Assembly: GCA_030867875.1 (NCBI GenBank)
Contig: JAOWCC010001589.1
Coordinates: forward strand, 80,561,537-80,625,536
Direction of reading: 5' to 3'
Origin: Actinernus sp. WN-2022
Taxonomy: Eukaryota; Cnidaria; Anthozoa; Actiniaria; Actinernidae
Length of the DNA stretch: 64,000 bases
The number at the start of each line of letters is the position of its first letter. The stretch's first letter is position 1. The translations under genes and the position numbers were made by a program. The notes beneath the pieces are model-generated. The model saw nothing but the letters and a program-made list of their open reading frames with translations. It made no database searches and was not told where the DNA came from. Shown here in pieces: positions 1-11,800 of the stretch.

Positions 1-159
1 CAGAGCACATTACTAGAGCCATGACTCGTTTTATTTCTTATATTGGTGCATTCAAGCTTTATTCAGCCTGTTTTCATAATTCATTCCGCTAGAAGTCCAG
101 GCCTTAGTTGTCTAGGCTAGGTAGGCTCATATCGGACCCAGTCCACGCTCTCATAGCTA

Positions 160-1946
160 TCAAAATGGCGTCAGCCACGCCGGCCGAATCGAGCGATAAC
201 TCACAGCTCGAGTTCATACGAGGAGAGCAACCGGCTGATCGTGATACTGATAGGCCAAAGGCTGCAAATATTGCTCGAGAACGGTGCCTGGATGTAAACA
301 AGGGCAAATATACGAGGAGGGGAGCCTGTGATGTGAACGGAAAATTGCCCTACGGGATCGTGTAAAGTCAGTTTCCAGATCAGCATCTGAGTGTTAGAGG
401 CAATACGATTTTGTGTAATGCTTGTAAAGAAGTCATTTCATCAAAGAAGAGCATTTTGATTGCTCATTGTGCTTCAAGAAAACACGCCAGTGGGAAAGAA
501 AAGATGACAGAGAGGTTGAGAGAGCAAACCATCGCTGAGGCGCGGAGTCGAGAGAGGAGTCACAAAGAGAGTAGTGGAGGAGTTTTTGAAGGCAGGCATT
601 CCCATCAGCAAAATTGACAAGCTTCGGCCTCTTCTGCCTCGCTAGTAGCCCCAATCTCGGGCAGTATATATCCCTCATTTCCAAGCAGGAAATTGAGAGA
701 ATATAGCACGAAATACAATGTATCTGTGCCAGGAAATGTAGAGATGACATTGATGTGTGTCGGTAATATTCGACCGGAGCATCAGGCAAGGCGAGGCCAT
801 TGCAATAATCGTTAGCTTCATCGATGAAGAATGGATGATAACTCAGCGTCTAATACGAATTGACATTTGCTCGAAGTAAGTAAATTCAGAAGAGCTAGCA
901 AGAGTTCTCAACGAAAGCCTGTCCATCGAATATGGGATCAGGGCAAACTCTGCTTGCAGCGATGCGTGTGGGTTGCTTTTCCCACACGCTCGATAATGTG
1001 GGCAACCACTGACCTGGTTGTTCCTACTCTATTGGAGTTTGGAAGCCTGTGGATCCGCCTGTTTAGTCACAGCCACAAGGCAAAGTTGGCATGGCAGAAC
1101 CTGACCGGTCGAAAGCCGAAATTCTACAGTGAGACACGGTGGTAGTCGAAATGGGAAGTGTACCAGTAGCTGTTGGGGCAATTTGGAGACGTTGCGAGCT
1201 TTTTACAAGAGGCGGAAGTAGAGAAAATCGCTCCACATATTATGTCACAGCTTCAAGCTATTGTGTCTGATCCACAGCGCCAAGTCAACCTTAAGCTCGA
1301 GCTGGCTGTCACCATTGATGTCGGGGAGCATTTTGTCAAGGGTACTTATTACTTGGAAGGTGATGGTCCTCAGTCTTGTGTTTTCATGCTACGAGAAGCA
1401 TGTAACACAGCTAAACCCTAACCCTGTTGCCGAGGCTTACCAGGCTCCACATTTTCCAAATATACGTGCAATGTAGATGCTAACCAACACGCTGCAACTC
1501 TTGAAAAGGGCCAAAGCATGTGTACAGCCAGCCATAGTGGTTCTTGCGGAAGTTTAATGTGGAGCTTAACGACACAGTCTCGGCTTTCAAGGCTGCAAGA
1601 GTGATGTGCCCAGTCACCGTCCAGTGGTTAAGTCTTACACACGCTAGAGTAGTAGGATCTTCGCATTTCTCAACATTGATGCAACCATCAATGGCCTGAT
1701 CAGAGAGCTACCACAGTACATCGCTGCTGCACAAGACGTGATCATTCCTTGCGAAGAGAAAAAAGGTGGAATGGAGGCAGCACCAATGCAGAGCAAGTTA
1801 AGAAAGTGCTGCTGGTTCAACCATCATCTGCTGCTGCAGAGAGCCGAGTTTTCTCTATACTCTCCGCTTCATTTAACGACCAGCAAGATCATGCACTTGC
1901 AGATTACTTACAAGCAAGTGTAATGCTTCAATACAACAAACGCTAA
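160..1946 (+). pseudogene. Decayed hAT-family transposase
   Basis: Fragments of one protein appear in order but in shifting frames, broken by stops. Near 411-490 is a Cys-x2-Cys...His finger-like piece (CNACKEVISSKK). Near 1040-1145 a piece reads LFSHSHKAKLAWQ followed by an ETRW motif. Near 1173-1421 a piece contains QFGDVASFLQ and TIDVGEHFVKGTYYLEGDG. Near 1820-1946 a C-terminal piece reads SRVFSILSASFNDQQDHAL. The last is typical of the hAT dimerisation region (S-x-A-x-E-R-V-F-S pattern), and the middle pieces resemble hAT-like proteins common in marine invertebrate genomes. No intact frame spans the region, so it should encode no working enzyme. Terminal repeats were not recognised. Family assignment is from memory of sequence patterns, not a search. 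Confidence 0.65.
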
Positions 1947-2214
1947 GCTGATATTATAGGAGAACTGAATCAAATGCTAGAAAGAGCATGGAGCATTTTG
2001 AAGACACTGACTGAGTCATCGGTATAGTTTTGTGTTTAGAACAGTTCAGGAGAAAGAAGTAATCATTTCAAAGCTATAAACTTGCTTTCGCTAACAAGCA
2101 TTTAATTTTGACTTTTCTAGTGTATTTTGTGAACAGCATAATTTTTGTAAACTAGCATAATTTGGACAAAAAACGAGCACTGCTAGTAGCATAAAGTGCT
2201 ACTTTTACTAGCAC

Positions 2215-2310
2215 AATCGATAAAAGCCTACCGGCCGGGGTTTGAACCCACGACCTCCCGCTCAACAGACCTGAGCTTAACCACAGCAAAGCGGGAGGCT
2301 ACTCGTTTCT
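2215..2310 (-). mobile_element. tRNA-derived SINE-like head
   Basis: On the minus strand a tRNA-like arrangement is visible: an A-box-like GCTGTGGTTAAGC followed about 40 bases later by a B-box-like GGGTTCAAACCCC. This is the internal RNA polymerase III promoter layout of tRNAs and tRNA-derived SINEs. No clean acceptor stem or cloverleaf was found, so a SINE remnant is preferred over a tRNA gene. Confidence 0.4.
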
Positions 2311-2994
2311 CACTATTATACCAGTGTTTATCTTCCCCGCCGAGGCAGTCTACTAGTTTTTACAGGAACCAACGTATAGTTATCTATTGATGTAGCCTCG
2401 TTTCAGTGTTATTAGTGAACAGGAACAGGTTTGGATGACGTGCGAGAAGTCAACGGCGTGAGTGTTACATGGAGCAATTCCAACAATGTTGCAGGTAATC
2501 TCAAACATATGCACTATTCATAAGATCCTGAACCAATGAAATATCTCGAAATGGTCACATGCATCGATAATCCCCAACCCGAAGTAAATGTTTTGAAGCC
2601 GGTTAATAAACTCGCAGTGCGTGTTTTATCAGGTCTTCTCAAACTCATTAATAATTTTTGATCTCATTGGCCAACCACACTCAATAATCTGGTCAGGTTG
2701 TATGGAACATATTTTCATCACTAGTGATGAAAATGTTCTTAATCTACATATCCTTTGAACCGCTAACTATTCTTACCAGGAGCGTGCATCTCCCAGATTA
2801 GGTCTGTCCAACAGGCAGCAGAACAGATGATGTAGCTATTGTTAGCTTTGTATTTCCCGCGAGAAGAAACAATGGCCATCACTTTTAACCAATCAGGATG
2901 CACTGAAAAATTGTAATTAACACTGTTCAAACTGATAAAAATACTAAAGCGCAAGAGAACGAAAGACAACGTAATCGCATACCAGAACTTCACG

Positions 2995-3665
2995 ACTATA
3001 AATAGCCACATCGACTACTGTGCTGTGGACGCTACCCATCACATAGGTACGCTCCTGGTGGTATATACTATAAATAGCCACATCGACTACTGTGCTGTGG
3101 ACGCTACCCATCACATAGGTACGCTCCTGGTGGTATATACTATAAATAGCCACATCGACTACTGTGCTGTGGACGCTACCCATCACATAGGTACGCTCCT
3201 GCTGGTATATACTATAAATAGCCACATCGTCTACTGTGCTGTGGGCGCTACCCATCACATAGGTACGCTACCCATCACATAGGTACGCTCCTGGTAATGG
3301 GCTCCTCGCGATATATATACTATAAATAGCCACATCGTCTACTGTGCTGTGGGTGCTACCCATCACATAGGTACGCTCCTGGTGATATATACTATAAATA
3401 GCCACATCGTCTACTGTGCTGTGGGCGCTACCCATCACATAGGTACGCTCCTGGTAATGGGCTCCTGGTGATATATACTATAAATAGCCACATCGTCTAC
3501 TGTGCTGTGGGTGCTACCCATCACATAGGTACGCTCCTGGTAATGGGCTCCTCGTGATATATATACTATAAATAGCCACATCGTCTACTGTGCTGTGGGT
3601 GCTACCCATCACATAGGTACGCTACCCATCACATAGGTACGCTCCTGGTAATGGGCTCCTGTACT
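2995..3665. repeat. Tandem satellite, about 72-bp unit
   Basis: About eight units are arrayed head to tail. Each contains a TATA-rich stretch (GTATATACTATAAATAGCC), a CACATCG..CTACTGTGCTGTGG segment and CTACCCATCACATAGGTACG. Some units carry an extra TAATGGGCTCCT piece, and the block CTACCCATCACATAGGTACG is doubled in two places. The long open frames across it on both strands come only from the repeated unit and are not genes. Confidence 0.9.
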
Positions 3666-3726
3666 TATACTGACAAACTACAAGTAAGAAGTGAAGAAGT
3701 AAAGAATGACAGAGAAAGAAAGCGTG

Positions 3727-3800
3727 CCTCCACTGGAGTTTGAACCTCGACCCTTCCTGTTTGTACTAACTCTTGGCCACTACAATACCGAGTACACTAC
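3727..3800 (-). mobile_element. tRNA-like SINE fragment
   Basis: On the minus strand TAGTGGCCAAGAGTTAGTAC resembles an A box and GGTTCAAACTCC a B box, about 40 bases apart. The adjoining tandem ACCGAGTACACT repeats look like a short tail. Weak evidence; no full tRNA fold was recognised. Confidence 0.35.
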
Positions 3801-5478
3801 CGAGTACACTACCGAGTACGCTAGCAAAAAAAAAGAAGAATAAGCCATCTATGGAATAATTATATAGAACAGTCAAACTAAGCAAACTTGCTAAAGAAGC
3901 GTATGTAAATGTTCGGTTTAGCCAGTCTAGTCCTTCTGGCTGATATTGTCTCAGTGGGTTAATGGTCCCGTGGTTTGTAATGACTTGTGACGTCACAACC
4001 ATGACAAACCACAGGGATTCCAATAATCCACTCAGACAAAATACCAGCCAGAAGGCAGTTTCCAATATGCAAGCACGGTCAGCACGTGTTTTATTGTTCT
4101 GCCCAATCAAAGCCATTGTTAGAATTTTAGTGAATTGGCGCGCCAGTGAACTCTCTTATGATTGGTCAATGGCAAATATATTGTCCGATTCCTTTTAAAT
4201 GCAACATTACGTCACTTTCCAGGATATGGTAGGTAAAATCGGATTGGTCCATAACACAATGAGGTGTGCATATTGGAAACTAATTAAGCGCTCGGGTAAG
4301 CAGACGTTACTTTTTTCTTCGAAGAGTGAAAAAATACGTCTGTATAGCAGGCTAGAAGGCCTTGGGACTTGGCTGCGGATTGCCAAGAGAAGTTATTTCA
4401 AACACTCCTTGTTCGTGTTTCATCAGGGATTCCAAATATTGTGGACAGGACAGCGGAAGCATTCATGAGGTGGGCACGCATTAAGATTATAGTGTAATCC
4501 TTATTACTTACTAAAATTCAAGTTTTTCAACTAATCGGAGCAACCTTGATCTGTCATTTGATTGGAGATCAAGATGCATCCTCAGATCTTCATGGAGTTT
4601 CATCGTGTATCAAGGTACAATCCACCTGACCAAAATGGGATGACCGGATTGGCTGTTGAAGTCATGAATTATTCACGAGTTTGAAAAACGTAAAAAAAGT
4701 CGTTAAATTATTATAAGCCCACATTCAGATTGGTCGCCTTGTTTATTTGTTAAATATTATAACATGTATGTACAATGTGTTACAGTATTTACAATGCCTT
4801 CGCAAGTTCTCACGAATAGGTCATTTTACTACACTTATCGGAATCTTTTCAAATTCTTTTTCTCATTCAGATTTTTAAATTCTGAGAGTTCCAAGACAAT
4901 CGTCCAAATTTAGAGGAACGAAAGAATCCGCGCAAAGAGTTCTGGTAGTTGTAGTATGTGACGTCATTATGCAAATGTGCTATTGTTTTCTTTAGCAGAT
5001 GTACTCGGCTGGTCCCCAAGGTGTCTATGTATCGTAGCAACACCGTGAAAAAAAACGCGTTAAAAGAAGGGGTATTTCTCGCTGGAGTTTTCTAGTATTA
5101 TACAATCATATTTTTAGATCGCATTCATGATTACAATTACTGATAGAAGCTGAACACAATGTTAACGGGTTCGAAAGATATTTCCGACATGTCGTTATGC
5201 AAGCTTCCGCCGATTGATACAAGGGGCTTTACTTACCAATCAACCAATTGCAATACATGTTTTGAAAATCATTCATACATTTTGGGTACTTTTATTTGAC
5301 ATCGAGATACAGGGAGCCCGACATTACCGGGTCTCCCAAGCCAGTGGCTTGTAATCGACGAATTCCTGGTTCGGTTGATTTTTGAGGAGCGAGGAAAACC
5401 CAAGACCCTGGAGAAAAATCCTTAGAGCAAGGGCGAGATACCAGAAAAATCGAACCCAGGTCAGCGCCATCCCGGTTC
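3801..5478. other. No gene recognised; 3' flank of TTC8
   Basis: Open frames here are short and unlike known proteins. A near-inverted pair of CTCAGTGGGTTAATGG / CCAATAATCCACTCAG-type sequence around 3940-4040 suggests a small foldback element. Nothing else is supported. Confidence 0.5.
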
Positions 5479-5677
5479 AGGTAGCCTGTGTTTTTTTGCT
5501 CATTTGTTTACGGAATGGGTTACCTGTGGCGCGCAAATCGTTTTTATTGCTCATTTGTTTTCGGATTGGGTTACCTGTGGGGCGAGGAGAAAAGGAAAGT
5601 ACATTTTGACCGCACGCCACAGGTAACCCAATCCGAAAACAAATGAGCAAAAAAAAATAGCCGCAAACAGGCTACAA
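5479..5677. mobile_element. Foldback MITE
   Basis: Two direct copies of GCTCATTTGTTT..CGGA..GGGTTACCTGTGG (near 5499 and 5549) face an inverted copy (CCACAGGTAACCCAATCCG, near 5622). The outer ends GTAGCCTGTG and CAGGCTAC are also inverted. The structure fits a small hairpin element with one arm partly duplicated. No coding capacity. Confidence 0.55.
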
Positions 5678-5777
5678 TTAAAAACAAGAACGCCGCCAGG
5701 TCAGATACCATGCAGTAACAATTTTGAGAGATTTTTTCTTATGTTGGGCCAGGGTGTGCCCTGTCATTCTGGAAGCA

Positions 5778-5894
5778 TCACAAGGCTGCAAAATCCTCCT
5801 GGAGTTGTTTGATGAGCTCTTGGCTATCACAGTGGTCTGGGTATCCTTCTAGTGATTTGTTCGCTGAACTGTAACTGCTCTGCAAATCACCAAT
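5778..5894 (-). CDS. TTC8: TTC8 exon 15 (stop)
   Basis: Encodes IGDLQSSYSSANKSLEGYPD then HCDSQELIKQLQEDFAAL and a TGA stop at 5778-5780. Acceptor TTACAG. The final residues match the usual TTC8 C-terminus. No canonical polyadenylation signal was seen within the next 100 bases. Confidence 0.93.
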   Translation of the reverse strand: MGDLQSSYSSANKSLEGYPDHCDSQELIKQLQEDFAAL

Positions 5895-8800
5895 CTGTAA
5901 AAGAAACGAGAATTAACAAAGGAAACAATTCCCTAAAGTTATCTGATATCCTTCCAGCCTCTCAAATCACTTTTTGAACATAAATGGTTTCAACTCGTAG
6001 TACAAGTAACGTGGAATTTTCACAGCATCTGGGAACTCGTTGAAGGCAACACCTCATGGCTTGAAATAGCATATTATTAATTGTAACCGCGAAAAGGTGA
6101 GAGTGAGAGTATCCTGACGCCAGAGGTTAGCTCTCGTGCACTTTCGAAATAGCCGTTCTTTGACCATAACATTCTTATTCATAAATTAGAACTTTATGGT
6201 TTTAGAGGGATTGTTAAAGGCTGGTTCATTTCTTACCTGAGCAATAGGAGATATTGTAGTTGAGTCTACGAATAGCAGTTTCAGCGGTATTGACCTCACT
6301 TCAATGTATTGACCTCACTTCAATGTAACGAAGCGCCATTGAAACCATCATTCTTACACGACACCAACACCCTCCTAAACAAGCACGACTAATTTAGATA
6401 CACAGTTTGAATAGCGCTTCATTACATTGAAGTGAGGCGTTCGGGTCAATACCGCTGAAACTGCTATTCGTAGACTCCACTACAATATCTCCTAAAAGTC
6501 AGAGCGTATTAAAGTGCACCTAACCCCTTTTGCAATTTTTAAACATATGAAACTTTGAAAGGTTTTGAGTACTTCTGCGAAGAAATTTTTGGCTTACAGA
6601 GAATATTCTATGTTCTAGGCTTGTTTGAAATGGTGAAAATTTGACCTTTCCTGACCCATGACCGCGTAAGAAAAAGCCTGGGTCGATTCTGGATCTTACG
6701 TCACCTCATTAATGCATTATTCTCCATGGCCAACACATCCTCCCCGTTGAATTCACAACTATCCTTAAATGGAAAACACGCTTGAAATAACGATAATCAT
6801 AATTCTAATGACATTCTGAAAACCAGTCTAGGATAAAGATAAACATTTGTTACATTCCGAACGGCGGTAGGCCGGCTTAGTGTAGTAGTGATGACGTCTG
6901 CACTACACTGCAGTACACACAAAGGGCTAGGGGTTCGAGTCCGAGTAGGAGCGCTCAAAAAATACTTTCCTCTCTTTACCTTCTCTTCTTGTTTACCTGT
7001 GAACCCTAGCTCTAGGTGAGTGAGAACCCGTCGGTTACCCGTGAACTCGTCCGATGGTTAGGGTTTGGTTTGTGGTTCGGGTTAGGATTTGTCGTAGAAT
7101 TAACGATTATCATTGTTCCAAGCGTGTTTGCCATTTCAGGATAATTGTTAATTCAACGGGGAGAATGCGTTGCCATGGCGCCTTTCTATCACAAGAACAT
7201 TGCTATATAGAGAATTTATACGGTCTGTGAGTTGTTAGTAAAGAAAACAGTTATTTTAGACAAAATGCTAAACATTTGTTCAACTAATTGCAAAGTCGAA
7301 TGAATTAGATGACGTAAGATCCAGAATCGACCCAGGCTTTTTCTTACGCGGTCATGGGTCAGGAAAGGTCAAATTTTCACCATTTCAAACAAGCCTTGAA
7401 CATAAAGTATTCTTTGTAAGCCAAAAAATTATTCGCAGAAGTACTCAAAACCTTTCAAAGATTCATATGTATAAAAATCGCAAAAGGGGTTAGGTGCACT
7501 TTAAGTGGTGATATTAATAGCGATACTTATGCCACGTCATCCATTGTCATTAATGTGCCAACCAGAGATCCATTGGTTCTTGACACAAAGCGGCCTTTTG
7601 AAATCATGGTTGGACATTAGCATAACAATTATAATGTTGATCAACACGAAGTATCGCTATTCTTTCGATTGGAGTTCCTTAAAGCCTAGTTTCCATATAA
7701 TCGCTACGATCGCTGAAAACTTGGCCCAGCAATCGTAGCGATCATATGGAAACCAATTTTTCGGCGATCGAAACGATTATATGGAAACCACTCCAGCGAT
7801 CCAAACGATCCCATAAAGCATTGCTCACCAACATAAACATCCCATGATGCACCCAGGTTTTCTCGCACTCGGCAAAATGGCGTCTACCAGTGCAGATACT
7901 AACAACAACGCGAGTTTTATGCAAGAAGTCCAGGTATACGAATGCCTGTACAATAAATTCAGCAAAGATTACAAGGACAAGTTTGTCAAAATCAACTGCT
8001 GGAAACAAATTGCCGAAAAGTTCTCGATAACTCCTAGCGAAGCAGAAAAGAAGTTCAAATAACCGCATACGGGAGATTTCTAAGGAAAAAGAAGACTATA
8101 CCCTCGGGCTCAGGGAGGGAAGCAGTGCCCGTCCCGAGTGTTTAGTCAGCTGGACTGGCTGTAAAACCTCAACGTTTTATGTGTGCTTGGACGATCGTAG
8201 CGATCATATGGAAACCGATCAAAGATTTAGGATCGCTACGATCGCCGGGATCGCTGGGCCAATTTTTCAGCGATCGTAGCGATTATATGGAAACTAGGCT
8301 TAAGGACCTCTTTCATTCTTACTTTATATAAATAATTCAGTTCCATAAAGCCTCCACTGTGCTCGACTCTCACTTATTTGCAGATGACTCAAATTTATTT
8401 TATGCTCATAAGTGTTTATCCCTCGAATCTATTATTAATCAAGAACTCATCAGGTTCTTCAGCATACTAAGTTATACTAGCTTTGATTCACGCTTATTCA
8501 TAGACACACTCCATCTCGGCCACTAGGAATATGGATGCTGATTGCTCATGGGAAGGAGAGAAACTTCGCTCCTTCCCATCCTCCTTCGGGCGCTCCTCAT
8601 TTCTCCTTGTTAGATGTCTAACAAAGTTATGAACTTTACGAGTTCTGGCAAAAGTTGGGGCAGACTTCGGCAATGTAGGACGACACGATTTTTTTACCAA
8701 AAATACAATAGAATACAACACAATACAATTCAATACAACAATAGAACGCAACACAATACAATAGAATACAATTTGGTAGCAATTCGTCTCGTCCTACATG

Positions 8801-11800
8801 AAGGGATGGCCCAGACTACTTCACCGTTTGCAACCTGAAATGTTATTGGTTACCCAAACAATAGCCTACCCCTAAAACAATACTAACCCTAAAACAATGG
8901 GATTCTTTATCAGTGAAGTCCAATAGGATATGACCTACAGACCAGTGAAGTCTAACCGCAAAAGTTGGTGGTTTGCATAGTCACAGCTGCATCGCACGAG
9001 TGCGTTTAATCAGGCGCTGATTGGCTGAGGAGTAGTAATTCAGAGTAGAATAACCACAGTAGACTACGCGCGCTATTTATAACTTAGTAAAATATCAACA
9101 AAAATCATTCATCGGACTATGCGATTCAAAGAAAATCACATGCCTGATTAGGTAATTCCACGTTAAATTGCACTCGAAAAACCGATATTACGTTAGATTA
9201 GACTGTATTTTCCAAACATTGTACTTTTTATTCACTGAATAATCCAGGTCGTTACACGTTTCAACTCCCTTATACGTTTCTAGAGATATTTAATCGACTT
9301 TCTGTTTACGATTTTGGTTATTTATTACAACTCGGATTGATGATTTAAATTCATTTTGTGGGGGATAAAAGAAAATAAAGCTGGATTTAAGCAGCCGCTT
9401 CTTTATGTTGAGGGAAAGTTTGTTTGCATAAAGCCATGATTGCTGAATATGGATCTCCAACACAAAACAGGTGCGGTGCCATACACACTACACAAAAACG
9501 GTACGTACCTTGAAGGAGCTGGCCGTGGTTGTAATGCGGTTCGTACATGTGCGGTGCCATACATACACGGTATACGTACCTTGAAGGAGAGCTGGCCATG
9601 GTTGTAATGCGGTTCGTACATGTGCGGTGCCATACATACACGGTATACGTACCTTGAAGGAGAGCTGGCCGTGGTTGTAATGCGGTTCGTACATGTGCGG
9701 TGCCATACATACACGGTACGTACCTTGAAGAAGAGCTGGCAGTGGTTGTAATGCGGTTCGTACATGTGCGGTGCCATACATACACGGTATACATACCTTG
9801 AAGGAGAGCTGGCCGTGGTTGTAATGCGGTTCGTACATGTGCGGTGCCATACATACACGGTATACGTACCTTGAAGGAGAGCTGGCCGTGGTTGTAATGC
9901 GGTTCGTACATGTGTGGAGCCAGAGACGCAGCCGCTTGAAGAAACGCACGTGCCTGGTGACGAGTGAAAGGAATGAATTACAGGAGTTCTCCAATGGCTT
10001 TGTCATTCCTGATCAAATTTCGAACCAACGAATATCGAGAATAACTTAGAACTTGATCAAGAGTCGGTAAAGCTGCATGGAGATGTGGGTCTTCCTCGTT
10101 CGGTGATTACAAAATAGCAAATAACGTAGCGATAACAATTGGATTGCTCAGAAACAATACCTGGTCATTGTGTCCCTTTCTCATTTCCAGCACGCCCAGG
10201 TTATTGTAGGCCTCTGAGTGATCGTTGTTGTAAGCCAAGGCAAGTCTAAAGCACTGATAGGCCAGAGCCATGTCCCCAATACCCTGAGATATAACATATA
10301 TTTAATGGCGACTTGACGCACAAATACGGCGATTAAGATTTTAAATAAACTTTGTAACAAAAAACAGCTCGAGTATTAAAAGATTGAACCAACAGAAAAG
10401 TGCGTGAACGTGATTTTCTATCTCGGTCATTAATATAGGATTGCTCAATTTATTCATAAGCAATGGTGCCTTCCTACACCAACTTGATTGTACACTCGCC
10501 ACATTGAGTTAGCCAATAGGCCTTATGACAATTACCAAATTGAAAAAAAGTTTGTAAAGTTAATCTAATTAAGAAATGAACTCCATCACAAGAAACAGTA
10601 CATCAAAATTAAGTTTACCAAGTTTGGAGACGTTTCATTGGATATTTATCATGTGGTGAGCTTTCAAATATCGCAAAAATAAGAGATTTGTATGGATTGG
10701 GACTATAAGCGTCCCTCCAATCCATACAGAGATCTCTCTTGCTATTCAGTTTCTATTTACCAAATCATGCTCAAACTTGATATTCCTACTAATCCCGAGG
10801 TGCTCTTTCTTATGGCGAGGTTTATTGGTTAATTGGGTGAACTTTAAAAACTCGGCCCCAGTACACTTCCAGCATTTTCTTATTCAAACTCCTGAGAAAA
10901 CCAAGACAATGTGACTGGTCTAAATTAGAGTAACAAAAGAAGATCCTGATAGTGTAGGTATAATGTCATCATTACATAAGGCATATTAACATCATTCCCA
11001 TCATCATTGTTAGGTGAAAATAAACGGCTCAAAGCCATCAACTATGCTGGCTGCTCCTGTTTTTCTGTGTCAGCTTGTCGACTGGGCTGCACCGTGAACC
11101 CACACAGCGGTCAAACGTCTGCGCGTGCGAATTACGGTCAGTCTGGTGGGCGGCCACACGAATTTCCCGCGCAAAATTTACCTTAAAACATATTACAGTG
11201 AACTTCTACCCCAAAAAGTTAAGAAAAATACGTGAAAGTTAAGCGTTCTATTTTCACAGTCGACGGGAAATTGAACAAACTTCAAACTGAGTTTACCAAT
11301 TTTTTTCGTAATTTACCAAAAAAGTTCTCTAGGTTTGAAAACGGGTGTGTGAACAGTGACGCCGCCGGCTCGCAATGAATTTGTTTTGGAATATGTTGTT
11401 GTTGCAAGATTTTTGACGCATGCGCAGACGTTTGACCGCTGTGTACCGTGAACCCATCCAGTGGGCAGGAACTCCATTCCTTCCATTTTCCTACCTTTCC
11501 TCCCTCCCCTTTCAGTGCCAGTCTAGAATTATAGCACACTGTGATTACGTGCTCTTCCCTGCTAGCAAAGAAAACTGACTCTGCCCCCAGTCGCAACATC
11601 GTTTGATCTAACCGCCATCAACGACCATGGACGAATAAGTTATAAAAATATACAGTACGCATGCTTGTGTAAAAGATTTGCTGATTTAAAATTGAGCCCG
11701 TTATGATACCGCGCGCCTGCCGACGTCAGTCATTAGTTTGCATACTAATTACCCTGGGGTCACTTTCTTCTCATGGGTCAACCAGTCCAAGCGTGCCAAG

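Noticed and set aside
2215..2310. A true tRNA gene
   Set aside because: Only A- and B-box-like motifs; no convincing acceptor stem or anticodon arm.
2944..3282. Long open frames on both strands in the 3-kb repeat
   Set aside because: They follow from a 72-bp unit without stops; no domain, and frames exist on both strands.
2995..3665. CRISPR-like array
   Set aside because: Whole units repeat without unique spacers, and the context is an animal genome.
9387..10006. Three overlapping 151-174-codon frames as separate proteins
   Set aside because: They are the 73-bp exon-14 array read in three frames.
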